Below are positions 34,446 through 44,362 of a stretch of 64,000 nucleotides of DNA, piece by piece (position 1 is the stretch's first letter; each line of letters starts with the position of its first letter). The position numbers and the translations under genes were made by a program. Source of the stretch: Ramlibacter agri (GTDB lineage Bacteria; Pseudomonadota; Gammaproteobacteria; Burkholderiales; Burkholderiaceae_C). The notes under the pieces were generated by a model. The model did no database searches. It was not told the origin of the DNA and was given only the letters and a program-made list of their open reading frames with translations. The DNA lies in NCBI RefSeq assembly GCF_012927085.1, contig NZ_JABBFX010000001.1, positions 3,348,001-3,412,000 of the forward strand, written 5' to 3'.

Positions 34446-35351
34446 TCAATCGCGCAGGCGCAACTGGCCGGGCAAAGGCACGGAGCGATGCAGCACGTCC
34501 TCCGCCAGCCAGATCGCCGAGCGCCGGGCCCGCTGCGCCACGAAGGGCAGCGGCATCTGCACGTAGTCGTCGTTGAACACTTCGAAGCTGTAGTCGCCGG
34601 CGTAGCCCAGCGCGTCCAGCTTCAGCACCAGGTCCACCAGCTGCGGCGTATGCACGCCCTCGCCGGGGAACACGCGGAAGGTGCGGGCGGTGGCCATGCG
34701 CTCCTCGAAGGTGCGCGTCTCCTGCCACATGAAGTCCGACAGCTGCACCAGGAAGATCTTGGCCGGGTCCAGGTCCTCGATCGCGTCCAGCGGCGTCTTG
34801 GCCGCCAGGATGTGGAAGGAGTCGATGCCGATGCCCAGGTTGGGGCAGTCGGCGCGGCACACCACGTCCCAGGCCGTCGTGTACTCGTTGACGTTGCGGC
34901 CCCAGGACAGGCCCTCGTAGGCGATGCGGATGCCGAAGGGGATGGCCAGCATCGCCAGCTTGCGCAGGTCGCGCGCGATGTGGTCCAGGTCCGCGCTGGC
35001 ATGCACGGAGGTCGACGAACAGGCCAGCAGCACGTCGCAGCCGAGCGCCGCGCACATCTCCAGCATCTGCTTGGCGATGTCCACCTTGTACTGGTGCAGG
35101 TGGCCCGACAAGCCTTCGAAGTCGCGCAGCACCTGGAAGCCGGTGCCCCGCAGCCCGCTTTCGCGCACCACCTTCACGGCGGCCTTCCAGCCTTGCGGAT
35201 GGCCGTTGAGGTCGTTGGCCTTCAGCATCACCTGCTTGAAGCCGGCTTCGGCCATGGCTTCCAGCTTGGCCTCCAGCGGGCCGGCCAGGGTGATGGTGTC
35301 CATGCCGAAATCGCGCATGGCTTGCTGCACGCCGCGGCTGGTTCCGGTCAT
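34446..35351 (-). CDS. 3-dehydroshikimate dehydratase-like TIM-barrel protein (QuiC N-domain type)
   Basis: 301 residues of the sugar-phosphate isomerase/epimerase (AP endonuclease 2) fold. Predicted metal ligands match dehydroshikimate dehydratase: Glu in IAYEGLSWGR, Asp and His in GIGIDSFHILA, Gln in FLVQLSDF and Glu in SFEVFNDDY. The enzyme would turn 3-dehydroshikimate into protocatechuate. In Pseudomonas QuiC this domain is fused in front of an HPPD-like domain; here it is a separate gene overlapping by 4 bases the preceding gene that encodes such a domain. It is the last gene of the leftward cluster with aroQ, shikimate dehydrogenase and a TRAP importer. Confidence 0.85.
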   Translation of the reverse strand: MTGTSRGVQQAMRDFGMDTITLAGPLEAKLEAMAEAGFKQVMLKANDLNGHPQGWKAAVKVVRESGLRGTGFQVLRDFEGLSGHLHQYKVDIAKQMLEMCAALGCDVLLACSSTSVHASADLDHIARDLRKLAMLAIPFGIRIAYEGLSWGRNVNEYTTAWDVVCRADCPNLGIGIDSFHILAAKTPLDAIEDLDPAKIFLVQLSDFMWQETRTFEERMATARTFRVFPGEGVHTPQLVDLVLKLDALGYAGDYSFEVFNDDYVQMPLPFVAQRARRSAIWLAEDVLHRSVPLPGQLRLRD

Positions 35352-36262
35352 GCCTGCTGCTCGCTGTGGACCAGCTCGAACACGACGCTGCCCAGGAAGG
35401 TCTTGGTGATGGCGCCACGCTGCTCGGTGTGGGCGTGCGGGCTCTCGACGAATTCCATGCCCAGCGCGCGCAGCGCACGCACGGCGGCCAGCACGTCGGG
35501 CACGCCCAGGCCGATGCGCTGCAGGCGTTCGCTGTTGTCGCGCGCCAGCGGGTCCGGTTCGATCAGCTGCAGCATGAAGCGGTTTTCCGGCTGCAGCGCG
35601 GGGGCGCGCAGCAGCTTGCCCGCCGGCATGATGCCGAAGCGCTGCTCGTCGGGGATCAACGCGGTGCCGAACAGCTCGGAGTAGAACTCGATCCAGTCGT
35701 AGCTGCGGCCGCTGCCGATGTACTGCACCACGCCGAAGAAATGGATGCCGGCCACCGCCGGCGGCTTCGGGTCCACCGTGGGGATCGGCACGAAGTCGAC
35801 GTCGTAGATCGAGAACTCGCGGTAGCGGTCGACGAAGAAGATGCGGCTGCCGCCCACGCCGTGGATGGCGGGGATGTTCAGCTCCATCGCGGCCGGGTGC
35901 GTGGGCACCTCCCAGGCGCCGCGCTCCAGCACGTACTGGTAGGCGGCGCGCGCGTCGCGCACGCGCACGGCGACGGCGGCGATGCGCGGCGCCTCCGGCA
36001 GCGGCGTGCCTTCGTCATCCAGCGGATGCGCGTTGACCACGATGTTCATGCCGCCCTGGCGGTACAGCAGCACCTCGCGGGAGCGATGCCGCGCCACCGG
36101 GCGGAAGCCCATCATCTCCAGCACCTGGCCCAGGGCCTGCGGCTTGGCGGTGGCGTATTCGATGAACTCGATGCCGTCCAGCCCGATCGGGTTGGATGCG
36201 TCGCTGAAGGAATCCTGCAGCGGTTCGCGGGCATGTTCCGGCTGAAGCAACAGGTCACTCAT
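35348..36262 (-). CDS. HPPD-like VOC-fold protein (separated QuiC second domain)
   Basis: 304 residues with two vicinal-oxygen-chelate halves: GIEFIEYATAKPQALGQVLEMMGF at the start and GIHFFGVVQYIGSGRSYDWIEFYSELFG in the middle, as in 4-hydroxyphenylpyruvate dioxygenase and in the C-terminal half of QuiC. Of the three HPPD iron ligands, His (GIHFF) and Glu (VFELVH) appear retained. The middle His (QHIAL in HPPD) reads RIGL here, so dioxygenase chemistry is doubtful. Its stop overlaps the start of the TIM-barrel dehydratase gene. It probably supports or regulates that enzyme. Confidence 0.78.
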   Translation of the reverse strand: MSDLLLQPEHAREPLQDSFSDASNPIGLDGIEFIEYATAKPQALGQVLEMMGFRPVARHRSREVLLYRQGGMNIVVNAHPLDDEGTPLPEAPRIAAVAVRVRDARAAYQYVLERGAWEVPTHPAAMELNIPAIHGVGGSRIFFVDRYREFSIYDVDFVPIPTVDPKPPAVAGIHFFGVVQYIGSGRSYDWIEFYSELFGTALIPDEQRFGIMPAGKLLRAPALQPENRFMLQLIEPDPLARDNSERLQRIGLGVPDVLAAVRALRALGMEFVESPHAHTEQRGAITKTFLGSVVFELVHSEQQA

Positions 36263-36274
36263 GGGGGAAGCCTT

Positions 36275-37111
36275 TCAATACTGCACGCGGGCGACGGCCC
36301 GCAGGTTCTCCGCGGTGGTGGTGGGGAAGCCGAAGAACTCCAGGTAGGCGGGGATCTGCTCGAACAACATGTCGGTGCCCACCTGGATCGGGCAGCCGCG
36401 CTGCTTCGCCTCGGTGAGGAAGGCCGTCATCTCGGTCTTCATCACCACCTCGCCGACGAAGGTGCGGGGCTCCAGGCGGCTCATGTCCACCGGCAACGGG
36501 TCGCCCGGGTTCATGCCCAGGGGCGTCGCGTTGACCACCAGGTCCAGGCCGGCGGGGTCGCGCCTGCCGGCCTGCACGGCGATTCTAGGGTAGTGCGTGC
36601 GCAGGCGCTGCGCCAGCGCCTCGGCCGACTCGGCGTGCACGTCGAACAGGTCCAATGCGCCCACGCCGGCCGCGGCCAGCGAGGCCGCGATGGCGCAGCC
36701 GACGCCGCCGGCGCCGACCACCAGCGCTTTCGCGCCCTGCACCTGCAGGCCCTTGCGCTTGACGCCGCGCACGAAGCCTTCGCCGTCGAACATGTCGCCG
36801 ACCAGGCGGCCCTGCGCATCGCGCTTCACGGCGTTGCAGGAACCGGCCACCTTGACGGTGGGCGTCACCTCGTCCAGCAGGTCCACCACGCTCACCTTGT
36901 GCGGCATGGTGATCAGCGCGCCACGGATGTTCTCCAGCGCGAACACGCTGCGCAGCACGTGGGCGAAATTCTCGGGCTTGCAGCCCATGGGCACCACGAC
37001 CGCGTTCACCCCCACCGACTCGAAGTAGGGGTTGTAGATCATCGGCGCCTTGAAGGAGTGCGTCGGCCAGCCGAGGTGCGCCACGAACTCCGTGTTTCCG
37101 TCGATGTTCAT
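36275..37111 (-). CDS. Shikimate/quinate dehydrogenase family protein (catabolic AroE-like)
   Basis: 278 residues. The substrate-binding N-domain starts [20 protein letters not shown], where biosynthetic AroE has GxPIxHSxSP, a divergence common in catabolic paralogues. The catalytic lysine lies in MPHKVSV and is followed by GSCNAV. The NAD(P)-binding site is [12 protein letters not shown], and NATPLGM follows. It oxidises shikimate (or quinate) to the 3-dehydro compound. It overlaps aroQ by 4 bases and is 12 bases upstream of the VOC gene, in a cluster leading to protocatechuate, so a degradative role is inferred. Confidence 0.88.
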   Translation of the reverse strand: MNIDGNTEFVAHLGWPTHSFKAPMIYNPYFESVGVNAVVVPMGCKPENFAHVLRSVFALENIRGALITMPHKVSVVDLLDEVTPTVKVAGSCNAVKRDAQGRLVGDMFDGEGFVRGVKRKGLQVQGAKALVVGAGGVGCAIAASLAAAGVGALDLFDVHAESAEALAQRLRTHYPRIAVQAGRRDPAGLDLVVNATPLGMNPGDPLPVDMSRLEPRTFVGEVVMKTEMTAFLTEAKQRGCPIQVGTDMLFEQIPAYLEFFGFPTTTAENLRAVARVQY

Positions 37112-37578
37112 CGCAGCGCCGGGTTGTCCTTGTCACGCAGGCGGGCCAGGCCTTCCATGGCGATGATGTAGCCCGTCACGCCGAAGCCGACGACGATGCC
37201 GGCGGCCGCGGGCGACAGGTACGAGTGGTGGCGGAACGGCTCGCGCGCGTGCACGTTGGAGATGTGGCACTCGATCACCGGCAGCTCCACGCCCTTGATG
37301 GCGTCGTGCAGCGCGACCGAGGTGTGGGTGTAGGCGCCGGCGTTGAACACGCAGCCGAGCGCCTGGCCTTCCTTCACCAGGCGGCCGTATTCCTGGATCT
37401 TGTCGATGAGGGCCCCTTCCCAATTGCTCTGGAAGCACTCGACTTCATAGCCTAGCCGCTGGCCTGCGGCGCGGCACATGGCCTCGACGTCGGCCAGCGA
37501 TGTGGACCCGTACTGGGTCGGTTCGCGCTGGCCCAGGAGGTTGAGGTTGGGTCCGTTGAGGACGAGGATCTTCTTCAT
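37108..37578 (-). CDS. aroQ: Type II 3-dehydroquinate dehydratase
   Basis: A 156-residue dodecameric-type enzyme that interconverts 3-dehydroquinate and 3-dehydroshikimate. [18 protein letters not shown] carries the catalytic Tyr, [13 protein letters not shown] follows, and [17 protein letters not shown] contains the catalytic His. The start was set at MKKILVLNG; the frame is open far upstream but that part is a shadow of the TRAP genes. It lies between the TRAP receptor gene and the shikimate dehydrogenase gene, so here it probably serves quinate/dehydroquinate breakdown rather than aromatic biosynthesis. Confidence 0.95.
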   Translation of the reverse strand: MKKILVLNGPNLNLLGQREPTQYGSTSLADVEAMCRAAGQRLGYEVECFQSNWEGALIDKIQEYGRLVKEGQALGCVFNAGAYTHTSVALHDAIKGVELPVIECHISNVHAREPFRHHSYLSPAAAGIVVGFGVTGYIIAMEGLARLRDKDNPALR

Positions 37579-37607
37579 GGGGCTTGGGGCTCTCTTTACG
37601 TGGCTCG

Positions 37608-38606
37608 CTACTTGCGGGCCTTTTCCAGCTCGGCCATCATGGCCTTGACCGTCGCCTCGCCCACCGTGGCGGTGTGCTTGGCGAGCACGGGTTTCATTTT
37701 CTCGCGCAGCTTGGCCACTTCGGCGGGCGGCAGCTCGCTGACCTGCATGCCGCCCTTCTTCAGCTGCTCGATGCCGGCAGCCAGCTGGGCGCGCGACTGT
37801 TCGCGCTCGTACTTGACGGACTCGACGGCGGCGTCTTCCAGCACCTTCTTCTCGCCCGCCGACAGGCCGTCCCAGAACTTCTTGCTCACCACGATCGACT
37901 GCGGATTGTATTGGTGGTAGGTGAAGGTGATCTGCTTCTGCACCTCGTACAGCTTGGCGCCGACGATGGTGGCCACGGGGTTTTCCTGGCCATCCACGGC
38001 GCCCTGTTCCAGGGCCGAGTACAGCTCGGGGAAGGGCAGCGGCGTGGGGTTGGCGCCCAGGGCGGTCACCCAGTCGATGTTGATGGGGTTCGGAATGACG
38101 CGCAGCTTGAGGCCCGCGATGTCCTCGACCTTGTGGATGGGACGCTTGCTGTTGGTGATGTGGCGGAAGCCGAGCTCGTAGTAGCCCAGGCCCACCAGGC
38201 CCTTGTCTTCCAGCTTCTTGTGCATCATCTGGCCGAAGGGGCCGTCGACGACGATGTCGGCCTCCTTGGCGCTGCCGAACAGGAAGGGGAAGTCGTAGAT
38301 CGCGAAGTCCTTCACCGTGTTGGCGAAGATGCCCGAGTTCATCGAGGCCATTTCCAGCGTGCCGCCCTGCAGCGCGGAGACATTGGCCTGGTCGCTGCCC
38401 AGCGCGCCGCCGGGGAACACGTTGACCTTCAGCTTGCCGCCGGAGTTCTTGTCCACGAGCTCGGCGAACTTCTTCATGCCGAGGATGACGGGGTGGCCTT
38501 CGGCGTTCTGGTTGGCGAACTTGATGGTCCGGGTCTGCGCCTGCGCCAGGCCGGCGACGGCGATCGCCGCGACGGCCACCAGTGATTTCAGGAACACTCG
38601 TTTCAT
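37608..38606 (-). CDS. TRAP transporter solute receptor, DctP family
   Basis: 332 residues with signal peptide [17 protein letters not shown]. The DctP fold is shown by [25 protein letters not shown] at the start, then [13 protein letters not shown] and [19 protein letters not shown]. The conserved arginine that binds the ligand carboxylate is in [11 protein letters not shown]. It passes its ligand to the DctQM permease encoded immediately upstream in the operon. Given aroQ, shikimate dehydrogenase and dehydroshikimate dehydratase downstream, quinate, shikimate or dehydroshikimate is the likely ligand (inference). Confidence 0.93.
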   Translation of the reverse strand: MKRVFLKSLVAVAAIAVAGLAQAQTRTIKFANQNAEGHPVILGMKKFAELVDKNSGGKLKVNVFPGGALGSDQANVSALQGGTLEMASMNSGIFANTVKDFAIYDFPFLFGSAKEADIVVDGPFGQMMHKKLEDKGLVGLGYYELGFRHITNSKRPIHKVEDIAGLKLRVIPNPINIDWVTALGANPTPLPFPELYSALEQGAVDGQENPVATIVGAKLYEVQKQITFTYHQYNPQSIVVSKKFWDGLSAGEKKVLEDAAVESVKYEREQSRAQLAAGIEQLKKGGMQVSELPPAEVAKLREKMKPVLAKHTATVGEATVKAMMAELEKARK

Positions 38607-38645
38607 GCTTCTTGTCTCCTTGCTTGAGAACTGCGTTGAGGGAAA

Positions 38646-39920
38646 TCAGCCGTAGAACCACCGCGCCGGTACTGTGACCAGCTGCGGGAAGAAAACCATC
38701 AGGAACATGCAGATGAATTGCGCGACCATGAAGGGCCACACGCCCTTCGTCACCGCGTCCATGCTCACCTTGCCGACGCCGGCCACGGTGCTGAGCACGG
38801 TGCCCACCGGCGGGGTGATCAGGCCGATGGCGTTGTTGATCATGAAGAGCACGCCGAAGTAGACGGGGTCGATGCCCGCGGCCTTCACCAGCGGCATCAG
38901 CACCGGCGTCAGGATCAGGATGGTGGGCGTCATGTCCATCGCCGTGCCCACGATCATCACCAGCACCATGATGGCGAACATCAGCAGGGTGGGGCGGTCC
39001 AGCATCGGCTGCAACAGCGACACCACTTCGGCCGGCAGGTTGGCCACCGTGATCATCCAGGCCGAGACCATGGCCGCGGCCACCAGGAACATGATGACCG
39101 CCGTGGTCTGCGCGGCCGCCTCGAACAGCTTGTACAGCTGGTTGAGCTTCAGCTCCCGGTAGATGACCATGGAGACGAACAGCGCGTAGACCGCGGCGAC
39201 GACGGCGGCCTCGGTGGGCGTGAACACGCCGAACTTCAGGCCCACCACGACGATCACCGGCATCACCAGCGCGAAGGTGGCGTCCTTGAAGGACTGGAGG
39301 ACCTCGGCCAGGCTCGCGCGCGGCGCGGCCTCGATCTTCTCCTTGCGCACCAGCCACCACCAGGTGATCCACAGCGCCACGCCCAGCAGCAGGCCGGGCA
39401 CCACGCCGGCCATGAACAGCTTGGAGATCGACACGTTGGCGGCCACGCCGAACACGACGAAGCCGATGGAGGGCGGGATGATGGGCGCGATGATGCTGGC
39501 CGCGGACAGCAGGCCGGCCGAGCGCGCGGTGTCGTAGCCGGCGCGGTTCATCATGGGCAGCAGCAGCGCCGCCAGGGCCGCGGCGTCGGCCACCGCGGAG
39601 CCGGAGAGCGCCGCCATGATGATGGCGGCCATGATGCCGACGTAGCCCAGGCCGCCGCGCACGTGGCCCACCAGCGTCATCGCGAAATTGACGATGCGGC
39701 GCGACAAGCCGCCCGCGTTCATGATCTCGCCGGCCAGCATGAAGAAGGGAACGGCCAGCAGCGGGAAGCTGTTGGCGCCCTCGATCGTGTTCTGCGCCAG
39801 GATCTGCGGATCGAAGGTGTCCATGTGCCACATCAGCGCCGCGCCGCAGGCGAGCAGCGAGAACGCGATGGGCACGCCCAGGGCCATGGCGCCGAGCAGC
39901 GCGCCGAGGAAGATGGTCAT
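38646..39920 (-). CDS. TRAP transporter large permease, DctM family
   Basis: 424 residues, about 12 membrane segments, beginning [23 protein letters not shown]. Family signatures include [45 protein letters not shown] and [15 protein letters not shown]. It is the sodium-coupled translocation subunit. The start overlaps the DctQ stop by 4 bases (ATGA). The stop is 39 bases before the receptor gene. An open frame continues upstream of the ATG but overlaps dctQ and is not coding. Confidence 0.95.
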   Translation of the reverse strand: MTIFLGALLGAMALGVPIAFSLLACGAALMWHMDTFDPQILAQNTIEGANSFPLLAVPFFMLAGEIMNAGGLSRRIVNFAMTLVGHVRGGLGYVGIMAAIIMAALSGSAVADAAALAALLLPMMNRAGYDTARSAGLLSAASIIAPIIPPSIGFVVFGVAANVSISKLFMAGVVPGLLLGVALWITWWWLVRKEKIEAAPRASLAEVLQSFKDATFALVMPVIVVVGLKFGVFTPTEAAVVAAVYALFVSMVIYRELKLNQLYKLFEAAAQTTAVIMFLVAAAMVSAWMITVANLPAEVVSLLQPMLDRPTLLMFAIMVLVMIVGTAMDMTPTILILTPVLMPLVKAAGIDPVYFGVLFMINNAIGLITPPVGTVLSTVAGVGKVSMDAVTKGVWPFMVAQFICMFLMVFFPQLVTVPARWFYG

Positions 39921-40444
39921 GGCGTTTGCGGGACTTCGTCTTCGGATTCGGTGACGCCGATCAGCTCGGACTCGGCCAGCCGGCCGGTGAGCAGCTTGGC
40001 CAGATCGAAGAGGATGAAGAGGAAGGCGAACACGGAAAAGAACACCCCGCTCGCGTAGAACCAGCCCATGGACACTTCCATCACGGCGCTGGTGGTCTCC
40101 CGGTTGATCTTCATCTGCTGCCAGGAGCCCTGGAACATCAGCCAGCACAGGTACAGCATCAGCACCTGGCTGGCGCCGAGGCAGAACTTCTTGCCGGCCA
40201 CGGGCAGGCGCGAAACGAGGCTGTCGGTGCCCAGGTGCGCGCGCTTGCGCAGGGCCGTGAGCGCGCCGAGGAAGGTCATCCAGACGAAGAGCCAGCGCGA
40301 GAGCTCCTCGGACATCGTGATGCCCCGGTTGAAACCGTAGCGCAGCACGACGTTGCCGAACACCATCACGACCATCAGGAACAGGCTGACGACCATCACC
40401 AGGGTCAGCAGGCGGCAGAAGCGGTCGATCACGCGGTCGATCAT
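39917..40444 (-). CDS. TRAP transporter small permease, DctQ family
   Basis: 175 residues with four predicted membrane helices. It opens with [39 protein letters not shown], the conserved first helix ending in the RYGFN motif, followed by [16 protein letters not shown]. The protein partners DctM. It is the first gene of the leftward TRAP/dehydroshikimate operon and is followed by dctM with an ATGA overlap. A leader of 78 bases separates it from the TetR gene upstream, which reads the same way. Confidence 0.93.
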   Translation of the reverse strand: MIDRVIDRFCRLLTLVMVVSLFLMVVMVFGNVVLRYGFNRGITMSEELSRWLFVWMTFLGALTALRKRAHLGTDSLVSRLPVAGKKFCLGASQVLMLYLCWLMFQGSWQQMKINRETTSAVMEVSMGWFYASGVFFSVFAFLFILFDLAKLLTGRLAESELIGVTESEDEVPQTP

Positions 40445-40475
40445 CGGAAGGGAATCTCCTCTCGACCGCGATTTT

Positions 40476-40492
40476 GTACGGACTGGTTAGTT
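40476..40492. promoter_or_regulatory. Candidate TetR operator upstream of the TRAP operon
   Basis: The 78-base gap between the tetR stop and dctQ contains an AT-rich patch with GTACGGACTGGTTAGTT, followed by CGGG-TTAT-CCCG (40502-40513). A related string, GTACTAGTTCGTT, occurs at 41197-41209 at the very start of the tetR gene. Shared spacing of GTAC and GTT blocks suggests a common regulator site; not proven. Confidence 0.35.
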
Positions 40493-40522
40493 TTAAACCT
40501 ACGGGTTATCCCGAGGCCAGGC

Positions 40523-41212
40523 TCAATCCTTGCGCATGAAGCGCACGATCATCTCGATGCAGCTCTCGCGCCGGTGCGCGATGTAGCTGGCCGAACGCGT
40601 GTCCAGCTTGAAGATCACGCCGAAGGTATGGCGGTTGGACACGTTGAAGAAGCTCAGGGCGGAGATGGAGGCGTGGATGTCCACCGCGTCCAGGCCCTTG
40701 CGGAAGGCGCCGGCCTTCACGCCGCGCTCGTACAGGTTCTTGATGGCCGCGATGGCGGGCACGTTCAGTTCCTGGATGTGCCGGCTCTGCGAGATGTACT
40801 GGCCGCGGTTGATGTTCTCGCTCATCACGAGGCGGATGTAGTTCTCGTGATTGAGGTGGTGGTCGAAGGTGAAGGCCACCAGCCGGCGCAGGGCGGCCTC
40901 GGGCTCGAGGTCCTGCAGGTGCAGTTCCGCCTCGATGTCGCGCACGCGCTTGTACGAGTCCTCCAGCACGGCCAGGTACAGGCCTTCCTTGCTGCCGAAG
41001 TAGTAGTAGATCATCCGCTTGCTGGTCTGCGTGGCGGCGGCAATCTCGTCGATGCGCGCGCCTGCGAGGCCCTTCTCGCCGAACTCCACCGCGGCCACTT
41101 CGAGGATGTTGGCCCTGGTGCGCTCCGGGTCGTTCGTGCGGGTCGTCTCCTTCGGCGCCTTGCCGTGCGGCTTCTTCGCCGCGGCCTTGCCGATTTGTAC
41201 TAGTTCGTTCAT
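40523..41212 (-). CDS. TetR-family transcriptional regulator
   Basis: 229 residues. A Lys-rich N-terminal stretch is followed by the TetR helix-turn-helix: RANILEVAAVEFGEKGLAGARIDEIAAATQTSKRMIYYYFGSKEGLY (residues about 34-80). The all-helical C-domain would bind the effector. It lies directly upstream of the TRAP-dehydroshikimate operon in the same direction and is the obvious candidate regulator, probably released by shikimate, quinate or protocatechuate (inference). The start was taken at MNELVQIG, the only ATG close to the domain. Confidence 0.92.
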   Translation of the reverse strand: MNELVQIGKAAAKKPHGKAPKETTRTNDPERTRANILEVAAVEFGEKGLAGARIDEIAAATQTSKRMIYYYFGSKEGLYLAVLEDSYKRVRDIEAELHLQDLEPEAALRRLVAFTFDHHLNHENYIRLVMSENINRGQYISQSRHIQELNVPAIAAIKNLYERGVKAGAFRKGLDAVDIHASISALSFFNVSNRHTFGVIFKLDTRSASYIAHRRESCIEMIVRFMRKD

Positions 41213-41242
41213 TTCGGCAGTATAGAGCCCGGCAGCCCTCGC

Positions 41243-41269
41243 GTCATCCCCGCGCAGGCGGGGACCCAG
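41243..41269. repeat. REP-like palindromic repeat, copy 1
   Basis: TCCCCGC (41247-41253) / GCGGGGA (41258-41264) with a 4-base loop, inside a longer string reading GTCATCCCC...GGGGACCCAGG. In reverse complement this matches a second copy at 57201-57226 over most positions (TGG.TCCC..C.TGCGC..GGATGAC). It lies between the 5' end of tetR and the 3' end of the kinase gene. Confidence 0.65.
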
Positions 41270-41286
41270 GGCGTCTGCCTTAGCGA

Positions 41287-42210
41287 TCAGAGTTCCGACC
41301 GCCGCGGCAGATCCGCCCCGCGCCGCGAGCAGGTGATTGCAGCCGCCTTGGCGGCGAACGCCAACATCTCTTTCAACTGCGCCGCCGGCAGCGCCTGCAT
41401 GGCCTGCGGCTTCAGCAAGTCGCGCTCCGCCAGCCAGGTGAGCAAAGCGGCCTGGAAGGTGTCGCCGGCGCCCACCGTGTCCACCAGCTGCACCGGCACG
41501 GCCTCGGTGCGCGCGCCTTCGCGCGCGGTGAAGGCGGCCGCGCCCAGGCTGCCGCAGGTGATGACGACCAGGCGCACGCCCTGCGCGAGCCAGCGCCGCG
41601 CCAGGGCCTGCAGCTGTTCGTCGGGATAGAGCAGGGCGGCGTCTTCCGAGGAGATCTTCAGCAGGTGCGTGCGCTGCGCCATCCACTCCACCGCGGCGCG
41701 CCAGCGCGGCACGGAAGGCTCCACGTTCAGGCGCACGTTGGGGTCGTAGGCGACGAGGCGCCGCTGGTGCTCGCGTTCGACCAGCAGGCGCAAGGTCGTC
41801 GCGATCGGCTCCACGACCAGCGCGAAGGACCCGAGCTGCAGCACTTGCGCCGCCGCGGGCAGCGTCTCCAGCGCGCGCGGGTCCAGCAGGCGGTCGGCGC
41901 CGTGCTCGCCATGGAAGGCGTAAGTGGGCACACCTTCGGCATCCGCCGCGACCACGCTCAGCGTGGTGGGCGCGGCCTGCCGCTGCACGGTGGCCAGGTC
42001 CACGCCTTCCTCGCGCAGCGCGTGCAGCAGGCGCTGGCCGAAGGTGTCGGTGGAGATGCCGCCGATGAAGCCCACCGGCTGTCCCAGCCGCGCCAGGCCG
42101 ACTGCCACGTTGAAAGGGGAGCCGCCCACGCGCGCATCCAGCGCCACGCCGGCCGGTGTCGTACCGGCGGGGAACACGTCCATCAAGGCTTCGCCACAGA
42201 CCAGGAACAT
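41287..42210 (-). CDS. PfkB-family sugar kinase, probable fructokinase
   Basis: 307 residues of the ribokinase fold. N-terminal MFLVCGEALMDVFP and VGGSPFNVAVGLARLGQPVGFIGGIS bind the sugar. The C-terminal anion hole DTVGAGDTFQAALL holds the catalytic Asp. It is divergent from a fructose-type ABC importer and ROK regulator. The same set (importer, regulator, kinase) makes up the frc system of Sinorhizobium, so phosphorylation of imported fructose is the best guess; other ketoses or mannose are possible. Confidence 0.87.
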   Translation of the reverse strand: MFLVCGEALMDVFPAGTTPAGVALDARVGGSPFNVAVGLARLGQPVGFIGGISTDTFGQRLLHALREEGVDLATVQRQAAPTTLSVVAADAEGVPTYAFHGEHGADRLLDPRALETLPAAAQVLQLGSFALVVEPIATTLRLLVEREHQRRLVAYDPNVRLNVEPSVPRWRAAVEWMAQRTHLLKISSEDAALLYPDEQLQALARRWLAQGVRLVVITCGSLGAAAFTAREGARTEAVPVQLVDTVGAGDTFQAALLTWLAERDLLKPQAMQALPAAQLKEMLAFAAKAAAITCSRRGADLPRRSEL

Positions 42211-42264
42211 TTCGCGTCTCCTTCACCCGCCCGCCATCATCGGTGACTTCGGGTTATCCATAAG

Positions 42265-42281
42265 TAAATCCACTTGATTTA
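42265..42281. promoter_or_regulatory. Candidate ROK-repressor operator
   Basis: TAAATC (42265-42270) / GATTTA (42276-42281) with a 5-base spacer, within an unusually AT-rich stretch of the 131-base gap between the kinase and importer genes. AT-rich dyads of this type resemble NagC/Mlc operators bound by ROK regulators. It is placed to control both directions. Confidence 0.5.
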
Positions 42282-42341
42282 TTAAAACACGACGACCAGA
42301 CTTCGCGCAACGCTTCCCCCGTACGCCAACCAGGAGACACC

Positions 42342-43334
42342 ATGCGTTCCGCCCTGCTCGTCCTCACCGCCACGGCCTTCGCGGCCGGAGCCCTTGCCCA
42401 GCAACAGCAACCCGTGATCGGCCTGATCACCAAGACCGAGACCAACCCGTTCTTCGTGAAGATGAAGGAGGGCGCCCAGCAGGCGGCCCAGGCCAAGGGC
42501 GGCAAGCTGCTCACCGGCGCGGGCAAGGCCGACGGCGACAACGCCGGCCAGGTGACGGCGCTGGAGAACATGGTCAACGCCGGCGCGAAGACGATCCTCA
42601 TCACGCCGAGCGACTCCAAGGCCATCCTTCCCGCCATCCAGAAGGCGCGCGCCAAGGGCGTGCAGGTGATCGCGCTGGACAGCCCGACCGACCCCGCCGA
42701 CGGCACCGACGCGCTGTTCGCCACCGACAACTACCAGGCCGGCGTGTTGATCGGCGAATACGCCAAGGTCGCGCTCGGCGGCAAGCCGGCGAAGATCGTC
42801 ACGCTGGACCTGTTCCCCGGCCACCCGGTGGGCGCGCAACGCCACAACGGCTTCCTCAAGGGTTTCGGCCTGGCCGCGCCCGACGCCAAGAGCAACGACC
42901 TGGGCAGGCCCGCCGAAGTGGTGTGCGCCGCCGACAGCTACGGCGACCAGGCCAAGGGCCAGACCGCGATGGAGAACTGCCTGCAGAAGTCGCCCGAGGT
43001 CAACGTGGTCTACACGATCAACGAACCCGCCGCCGCCGGCGCCTACCAGGCGCTGAAGAAGGCCGGCAAGGAGAAGGGCGTGATCGTCGTCTCGGTCGAC
43101 GGCGGCTGCGCGGGCGTGCGCAACGTGCAGGCCGGCGTCATCGCGGCCACCTCGCAGCAGTACCCGCTGAAGATGGCGGCCATGGGCGTGGAAGCCGGCA
43201 TCGCCTACGCCAATGGCGGGAAGAAGGCCAGCGGCTACACCGACACCGGCGTCGCGCTGATCGCCGACAAGCCGCTGCCCGGCATCCAGAGCATCGACGC
43301 CAAGCAGGGCCTGGCGCTCTGCTGGGGCAAGTGA
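42342..43334 (+). CDS. frcB: Sugar ABC transporter periplasmic binding protein, FrcB-like
   Basis: 330 residues with signal peptide SALLVLTATAFAAGALAQ. The mature protein has the type I binding-protein fold: VIGLITKTETNPFFVKMKEGAQQAA, then NMVNAGAKTILITPSDSKAI, TLDLFPGHPVGAQRHNGFLKGF and YTINEPAAAGAYQALKKAG. These match FrcB, the fructose/mannose/ribose receptor. It is the first gene of a four-gene operon (binding protein, permease, ATPase, ROK), 11 bases upstream of the permease gene, with a divergent fructokinase gene. Confidence 0.88.
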   Translation: MRSALLVLTATAFAAGALAQQQQPVIGLITKTETNPFFVKMKEGAQQAAQAKGGKLLTGAGKADGDNAGQVTALENMVNAGAKTILITPSDSKAILPAIQKARAKGVQVIALDSPTDPADGTDALFATDNYQAGVLIGEYAKVALGGKPAKIVTLDLFPGHPVGAQRHNGFLKGFGLAAPDAKSNDLGRPAEVVCAADSYGDQAKGQTAMENCLQKSPEVNVVYTINEPAAAGAYQALKKAGKEKGVIVVSVDGGCAGVRNVQAGVIAATSQQYPLKMAAMGVEAGIAYANGGKKASGYTDTGVALIADKPLPGIQSIDAKQGLALCWGK

Positions 43335-43345
43335 GGAGGACGACC

Positions 43346-44361
<1,016 letters not shown>

Positions 44362-44362
<1 letters not shown>

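Noticed and set aside
35366..37171. Plus-strand frame of about 600 codons opposite the VOC and shikimate dehydrogenase genes
   Set aside because: Antisense shadow, His/Gln/Arg-rich, with strong family matches on the minus strand.
37579..39831. Upstream extension of the aroQ frame
   Set aside because: Overlaps dctP and dctM in another frame; AroQ homologues start at MKKILVLNG, so the gene was cut to 37578.
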